DNA from: Isoetes taiwanensis
Lineage: Eukaryota > Streptophyta > Lycopodiopsida > Isoetales > Isoetaceae
DNA: 64,000 nucleotides
Assembly (NCBI GenBank): GCA_021234155.1
Contig: JAJEKV010000003.1
Coordinates: 15,238,386-15,302,385, forward strand
Direction: 5' to 3'
Below the pieces are notes generated by a model that saw nothing but the letters and a program-made list of their open reading frames with translations, was not told the DNA's origin and did not search any database. The translations under genes and the position numbers were made by a program. Position 1 is the first letter of the stretch. Each line of letters starts with the position of its first letter. This document shows positions 58,899 through 64,000 of the stretch, in pieces.

Positions 58899-59918
58899 AA
58901 GAGCCATCTAAAGTCCCAATTCCAAAGTGAACTATTGGGAAGACGCGGGCATCGAGGAGGGGAAGGAGAAAGTTATATATGGTTTCGTAATATCTAGCCT
59001 CAATTTCGAAAGTATGAAATGAACTGTTTATGTTTGTAAAGTACCAAGGTCGTTTTCCAGTTGTGTCAAAGCATAACATTTTGAAGGTCATAAGAAAAAG
59101 AAACACAACATTTTTAACTATGTCCCGCAGCAAACTCAGCATATTAAGAGGTTTGAAGGTTTGGACGTCATGTCTTTGCTTGCCTTGCCGAAGATTAAGC
59201 ACATCTCACAAGGCATCGGGCCTTGGAACAACCCCGGAAGAGCAAAATTTTTGGGGTAATGGATCTGCACGATTATACGTTTAGGGGTTTGCTTCTCATG
59301 AGTCTACCTTTTAAATACCTCCTTATTTCGATATTTTAAGTGGGCTTTTGTCATTATTGGTCCACCCCATGATATAAAGTTGTGGCCATGATTTATTATG
59401 ATACTAATGTCTACATCGACATCGATTTTCTTTAGATTTTGCCTTCTTACGAACATGCTAACAACAAGATGGCGGATGAGATACATTGTAAGATGGTTGA
59501 TACATGAAGTTTTGTCATATGGCAGAAGCTAGGTCCGCTTCTTCAGTGACAAATGGGTGGAGTAATGTTAACAAATATCAACTTAGCAATTTCATGATTG
59601 CTTATCTAGATGGAGAAGTCGTTGAAAATTGTGGAGACCAAAAGTGACTAGGTTAGAATGATTATTCCAGAAGCAAAGGCAGTAATTCAAAAATCTAAGC
59701 CAAAAAGAATCTTCCAGATTGTATGCGTCAAATTGCAAGTTAGCAAGGCCAATGTTAGAGATAAAATTACAAGGATTGCTTTCGGGCATATGATGCCATA
59801 AGAGCGATCTATAGCCCCATTCCAAAATTGAGAAGGAAGGCAAACTTGGCAAGAGGCAAAAAACATCCAGCAAACCAGTGCACAAAGGGAGATGATTGTA
59901 TGGGAGTCCTTTTGAAAG
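58899..59918 (+). pseudogene. Unrecognised coding-like repeat unit X, copy 2 and start of a further unit
   Basis: Plus-strand phrases FNYVPQQTQHIKRFEGLDVM, LLALPKIKHISQGIGPWNNP and HDIKLWP match copy 1 (50150-51174). The end of the unit, CATATGATGCCATAAGAGCG, runs into GATCTATAGCCCCATTCC (59800). That again resembles the start CCATCTAAAGTCCCAATTCC at 58902. The units therefore appear to have been tandem before LTR C landed between them. Confidence 0.45.
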
Positions 59919-60095
59919 GAATGAGAATGAGAATGATTTTTTATCGTCCACTGAGGCCAATCGGCCTATGGGACCCACAAGGAGCGCAGCAAACTTATTA
60001 TTGTCCGGGTTAAAAAACCCCCGCCCCGAAGGGTTTTCGAGGGAAAAACTGTGGCAGTAATAAGAATGCTGTCAAACTGTACAAGTATACATCAA
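59919..60095 (-). mobile_element. LINE family 1 3' end with (GAATGA)n tail
   Basis: The tail GGAATGAGAATGAGAATGA is followed by TTTTTTATCGTCCACTGAGG, CCTATGGGACCCACAAGG and the hairpin region AACCCCCGCCCCGAAGGG with TTTTCGAGGGAAAAAC. It reads on the minus strand and is 5'-truncated at about 60095. Confidence 0.8.
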
Positions 60096-60899
60096 TGTAT
60101 ATACAGGGGAACATAATGTAATGAAATGCATGAAGCATATTGGATATGTTATCAGAATTCTAGACACTTCTAAGGCAAGTACGTACTGGTAAGATTTGAA
60201 GATGTTGGCACTCCATGTAGCATCTTTGGAGGACGATGGGGCCTTGTGCACCTTTTTATAAAAGTCAAACACTCTTGCTGAAAGATTTGCAAATTCGATG
60301 GAAGAAATCATATTCAAACATACTTGGTGCAAGTAGACTCTTTCTTGAGTGCGAGATGCACAGATGAGTTACATGATGCCTTGGAGAATCATAAGAAAAA
60401 GGGCCTATTCATGGAGTCCTATACATGGTGGCAGGCTCATGGGTATAATTTTACAAACACTTGCAATGGCAATCCTATCATTGGTATCCTCAATAGTGCA
60501 TGCGGGAGAAACTAGAGTGCCTAAAGTATATACATAATGTGAGCCAAACTTGTTTGCTACACAAAAATCACATCTCGGATAGAGGAACTTATGTAAGGCT
60601 TATCCTTTTTCTGAAACTTGTATATGGCTTCTCCATTTGACAACTATTGAATCGCAAATAATGAGGCTATTGAGACAAAAGTACAATTCTAGACCTACTA
60701 AAAACAATGAGAACACGAAACCACAGACCATCTTCTTGAAAACCAACTAGAAACATGGGCTATGAATTGTGGTTGCCGTTAAATCTTTAGTAAGTTGGTT
60801 AAAACCATGGCTTGAGACTTGGATAATTGATCGTCATGTGTATCTAGGTATTCTACTGATGTGGTCTAATATGGTGTTATCATCATGAATAGCCATTGA
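60096..60899. other. Unrecognised region, possibly coding-like remnants
   Basis: The plus strand has short runs that read like protein in changing frames (SARCTDELHDALENHKKKGL, ESYTWWQAHGYNFTNTCNGN). No domain is recognised and stops are frequent. Confidence 0.3.
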
Positions 60900-60943
60900 A
60901 TTGAATTGAATGGATTTTTATCGTCCACGAAGACAATTGAGAA
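60900..60943 (-). mobile_element. 44-bp LINE family 1 tail insertion
   Basis: TTGAATTGAATGG is followed by ATTTTTATCGTCCACGAAGA, flanked by CCATTGA on both sides (60893-60899 and 60944-60950). It is the shortest copy of this family in the window. Confidence 0.7.
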
Positions 60944-60950
60944 CCATTGA

Positions 60951-62400
60951 TAAAACTATATTGATATTGGATTACCTCTTTATGTTTCTTTATTGGTCAT
61001 TCTTATGCATTGTTCCTTCTCCTAGACATTTTTTCCATGCACCTTCCTTCTTTGCATTGGCTTGCTCTCATCCCCCTTTTCTTTCACTAATTAATTGGCT
61101 TTAGATTTACGCAAGTCTAAGGTTGTCCAAATTCTATTTTTGCTTATGGGGCTTTGGCTTTGTTGATGTCTTGTAGTTGGACATATTCTTAGTAATGTGC
61201 ATCCTCTCTGCCTCTGTTTTAACATGTCTTTAATTAGTTTTCAAGGAGAGGGTTTTTGGTCTATATGTTCTCGTTGTTCTCAATAGGTCTTGAAATACAT
61301 TTACCTTGAGGAGGTAAACAAATTTCTGTAACTATGTAGGTAGTTGCCTCAGTAGTTATTTCTTGTCTTTTCAAAAAACATGCTATTTAGCATTTTCTTT
61401 TTTATTCTCTTTTCATTAGTACTATATTGTGCATCTTCTTATCTTGATAGCATCAAGTTCCACCCTTCTTTTCATCTTGTCCATCCTGTGGTTTTCACAC
61501 ATATATAACTCGTATCTTTTGATTAAGTCCATGTGCTTGTGTGAGACCCATGTGCCTAGATGGAAACCCTTATGCCTAGTTAGAAGCTTGCATGCATGTG
61601 TGGAGGCCCTCGTGCCTGAACCTAGAGGCCCTTGTGACATTCCTCCATCATATACAGCAGCCTATGATATACGTCGTAGGACATCCCTCATTCAACGATC
61701 TCTCCCTCGTATGGGTCCTCCGCCTAACTTGTGCATGGGTTGGCCAGATATATAGCCGAGTAGAGGATATGGAGGTGTCATTCTGTCCCTTCCTCTATGG
61801 GTTTCTAAATCAGTGGACGCAAGCATACTATAATAAGCAAATATAATAGCAATACTACTCAAAGGGTAGTAATGATCCCCAATCATAACATCAAAGAACA
61901 CATTATCTAACACATGCTAGATACCATATTGAGGCTCCTATCTGACTTAGAATCAAGTGGGAGTTGAGTGACAACTAGAGTCTCCAGATAGCTTCAGACT
62001 GAGTTATAACAATGACTTGGGCTGGCAATAGACAATGGCTGGGGTTGACCATTCCATCCACCCCTCCTGTGCATACTATGCAGATAGGCTGAATCAGACT
62101 CTCTAAGGATTGTTAAAAAAAAAAAAAAAAAAAGACTTTCGAAAAACTCTGTTTCGGGTATGTTCTTGCCGAGATCCATCAAATTGTTTGTCTTTTAGGG
62201 TTCTTAATGTTTTTTTGGCATGAATAAGAAGGTTTCGGCATGTTTAGGTCATGATTGGAGCTTCAAATCCGACAAATAATCCATTTCTTGGCCTACTCAG
62301 CTTTTTAGGGTTCTTCGCCACAGGCATTTTGCAAGAAGGAAGCCCTGGGTATGTAACTAATGATACACGTGGATTATTAATATTTATGTGCTATGCCCAT
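60951..62400. other. Unassigned stretch
   Basis: No gene recognised. An A-run at 62115-62132 is present. Parts from about 62110 to 62400 may belong to the LTR that ends at 63760, since they resemble the later part of solo LTR C in the opposite sense (AAGAACCCTAAA phrases). Confidence 0.3.
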
Positions 62401-63760
62401 GTGGGATTCGGCCCGTTGCCGCCCCACACCCCCGGATGTACCACATGGCGGGGGGAGATTCGGTGGGAGAAGTGACTAGGCTTTTGGGGGGTAGATAGGA
62501 TTTTGTTTTTCAAATTTAGCACAAATCTTAAGGAATGAAAAATGGAAGTCAATATAGGGTCTTTTTCAAAAATTCTTTTTTTTCACAAGGAATCCTTTTT
62601 TATGCTCTATAAGATGGGAGAATCTTTTTGCAAAAAAAGAGCATGTTGATTTTTTGCTAAAAAAAGTGTCAAATTTGATGAGGTGGCAAGTTGGTGGGGT
62701 GATGTGGCAAATGGAGGGTGACATGGCATTATGATGTGATGATGTGTCAAGTAAGGTGGCAAAATGACTTTTTTCTAGTCAAAACTTTTTTTTTTTTTTT
62801 TTTTTTGAAGAACTGTGTCGTCAATATATTAAAAGAATGGTAATGTTACAAAGCAAGTGAGGAGGAAGGAGGAAGGTGTAGTCAAAACTTTTTGTGAAGT
62901 GGTGATCATGTGGATGATATGTGTAAAATGATGTGGATGTACATGGGGATTGATGTGGCACAATGAGGTGATGACATGTCACCTAAGGTATCAAAATGAC
63001 TCTTCTTAGGTCAACATTTTTGAAAAATAAGTATTGAGGTAGCTAACACGTGTATGATGACATGGATATGCTTAGGTGATGATGTGGATGATACTTGGCA
63101 TTCTTGAGGATGATGTGGACAATTTGGGACCCAATTTGGCGCTAGCGCACATACCATTATAACATTAATGCAATGACTTGGATAATTTGCTCTTCCATAC
63201 TTGTTCGAAGAAAATTTGCACTTTCTCTCTCTAGCCTTGCTTTTAGAGAGAGAAAATGGTCTTAGACCATGGGAATAGCCAAATTTGGTGAAATTTTTTG
63301 CTTTTTTTCAAAGGTGGTGAATGTATGATGGGTGTGTGATGTATGTGTGATGTGTTTTGACTAGAAAAAGGACTCTTTGCCAAATTTGGCTAGGAAAAAT
63401 GATGATGAGGCAAGGAAATGTGGATTATGGAGCATGTAGGGTGTTTCATGGATAGATGCCAAAATGACTTGGAACTAGCCACATACCAAAGAACCTTGAG
63501 GGGTCTTCCAAACTTCAATCTTGAGGGATCTTCCAATCTCTAAACTCAACTTGTCTTGCTTGAATCTCATCTTCCTTGTTATACTTGCATGATATCCAAT
63601 GAATGTCCTTCCCTTGGTTCTTCATCATAGGTGTCAACCTGGAGTCTTCAAAAAGGGAGTCTTCAAACTTCTAGCTCATGCACACATGTATTAGTCAAAT
63701 GTCAGACAAAATGTGCAAATTGTGTGCATTGCTCTTCTATGCTACCAAAATGTGGTAGCA
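62400..63760 (-). repeat. LTR of the element A family, minus strand
   Basis: Reading from 63760 on the minus strand it starts TGCTACCACATTTTGGTAGC and shows the family phrases GCATAGAAGAGCAATGCACA, CAAGGGAAGGACATTCATTG, GGAAGACCCCTCAAGG and AGAGAGAAAGTGCA. At about 62400-62500 it shares GCCATGTGGTAC and GGTGTGGGGCGG with solo LTR C. A poly-T/poly-A insertion of about 90 bp (62787-62885) interrupts it. The LTR end (CACCTTCAACA) is not found, so the left limit is uncertain. Confidence 0.7.
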
Positions 63761-64000
63761 TCATGCCAAACAAGGAAGGATAGCTAGTCCCCCAGCCCCT
63801 AGTTATGCACATGAGTTCTCTAAAGTTCTTGATGGCTGCCAATGTGGAAGTATGGTTGGCAACATAGGTTTTTGCAAGAGATGAGAGCAAGGTAGTATGA
63901 TAGGCAAGCCAAATGATGTGCAAATGATCATGGAAGCATAAATTTGATGAACCTGCATGACAAGTAAATGTGTAGTTAGTAAAATGGAGTTGCCATATGG
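63761..64000. other. Right flank of the minus-strand LTR
   Basis: No gene recognised in the last 240 bases. Confidence 0.3.

Overview
The window looks like plant nuclear DNA. It carries two spliced housekeeping-type genes with plant-style GT-AG introns, a third short spliced gene, and a very dense, nested load of transposable elements (Ty3/gypsy, Ty1/copia, two LINE lineages, hAT-type DNA elements and a SINE-like array). A large-genome land plant, possibly a fern or other non-angiosperm, fits the repeat style. That placement is inference; no species can be named from sequence alone.

Left part (1-12.5 kb). A minus-strand four-exon MYB/SANT-like gene (604-1481) is divergent from a plus-strand ten-exon 3-hydroxyisobutyryl-CoA hydrolase-like gene (1780-6399, frame intact across all ten exons). 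Intron 9 of the latter holds a decayed copia reverse transcriptase piece and a 632-bp hAT-type MITE with an exact 8-bp target duplication. From 7747 to 11707 lies a putative 4-kb hAT-type element, followed by a tandem duplication of LTR-like sequence.

Middle part (12.5-46 kb). Region 12.9-17.3 kb has a hexanucleotide microsatellite on a LINE tail, a perfect 63-bp snap-back hairpin, and two GC-rich clusters with ten copies of one short palindrome, which flank two unrecognised minus-strand ORFs. A 5'-truncated LINE follows (19.3-21.45 kb). Ty3/gypsy element A (22355-38029, 5-bp duplication GTCAC) is split inside its protease by a second Ty3/gypsy element B (25437-36150, minus strand, duplication GGCCT), whose 3' LTR is in turn split by another copy of the first LINE family. 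A minus-strand L1-like LINE (39.1-41.5 kb), tandem SINE-like units and an unrecognised ORF (43370-43750) follow.

Right part (46-64 kb). A minus-strand five-exon RRM gene of the BPA1 (binding partner of ACD11) type lies at 47509-48561. Beyond it are two copies of an unrecognised coding-like unit separated by a solo LTR (51175-58898, duplication AAGAG). That solo LTR contains a young Ty1/copia element (53345-58497, 247-bp LTRs differing at three positions, duplication GCAGG). Another LTR of the same family, on the minus strand, ends at 63760.

One LINE family leaves its conserved 3' end at about ten places, from about 2.2 kb down to 44 bp. The exact target duplications allow much of the insertion order to be read directly.
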